This document shows, piece after piece, positions 63,917 through 64,000 of a stretch of 64,000 bases of DNA (positions are counted from its first letter, which is position 1; every line of letters starts with the position of its first letter). The notes beneath the pieces were generated by a model, which worked only from the letters and a program-made list of their open reading frames with translations, ran no database searches and was not told where the DNA came from. The stretch comes from Diadophis punctatus similis (taxonomy: Eukaryota > Chordata > Lepidosauria > Squamata > Dipsadidae), in the NCBI GenBank assembly GCA_023053685.1, contig JALIGW010000016.1:11376780-11440779 (forward strand). Direction: 5' to 3'. The position numbers were made by a program, and so were the translations under genes.

Positions 63917-64000
63917 AGTGGTGGGTTCCTACCAGTGCAGTCCACTCTATAGCACCGGTAGCGGCCTGCTGGTGATGTCACAGTACCGGTGTGGTCGGTT
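63917..64000. mobile_element. hAT element, family GGTGGGTTC, cut by window edge
   Basis: Starts CAGTGGTGGGTTCCTACCAG and continues with GGTGATGTCACAGTACCGG, matching the left part of 2707. The right end is outside the window. Confidence 0.7.

Overview
The window looks like part of a squamate genome, most likely a snake. The reasons are very dense CR1-type LINE fragments whose 3' ends run into ATT and ATAGA microsatellites, several tRNA-derived squamate-type SINEs, a Bov-B LINE end, a SPIN-type hAT element, Penelope-like elements, and one intron-rich vertebrate gene. The species assignment is inference.

One protein-coding gene can be supported: a cellular inhibitor of apoptosis (cIAP, best match BIRC3) on the minus strand. 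Its promoter and CpG island lie near 23.9-25.3 kb, an inferred small 5' UTR exon at about 24.26-24.28 kb, the coding exons between 19829 and 12617, and the 3' UTR runs to about 11.97 kb. Eight coding exons with consistent splice phases give 603 codons plus stop (BIR1, BIR2, BIR3, UBA, CARD, RING). All zinc ligands are present and the gene appears intact. The island carries a tandem duplication of about 0.4 kb.

The rest (1-11.9 kb and 25.3-64 kb) is repeat-rich DNA in which I found no other convincing host gene. It holds LINE fragments (CR1, RTE/Bov-B, L2-like), three SINE types, a solo LTR with a 5-bp duplication, many hAT-type non-autonomous elements with exact 8-bp duplications (several perfect foldbacks, several nested), TA-duplicating TIR elements, a TTAA-flanked element with a 314-bp GC-rich palindrome, and long microsatellites.

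The most unusual content is a group of repeats carrying hammerhead ribozyme folds. Five hammerheads occur in a repeat family that also has a tRNA-like head with A and B boxes (37.0-37.5, 53.1-53.4 and 62.7-63.2 kb). One locus is a head-to-tail dimer with a 331-bp period, as in retrozymes. A separate Penelope-like element (47.6-48.6 kb) keeps a GIY-YIG endonuclease fragment between two 195-bp inverted terminal repeats, each with a hammerhead-like core. Both families sit in TA microsatellites and end in similar sequence, which suggests the Penelope machinery may move the ribozyme-bearing repeat.
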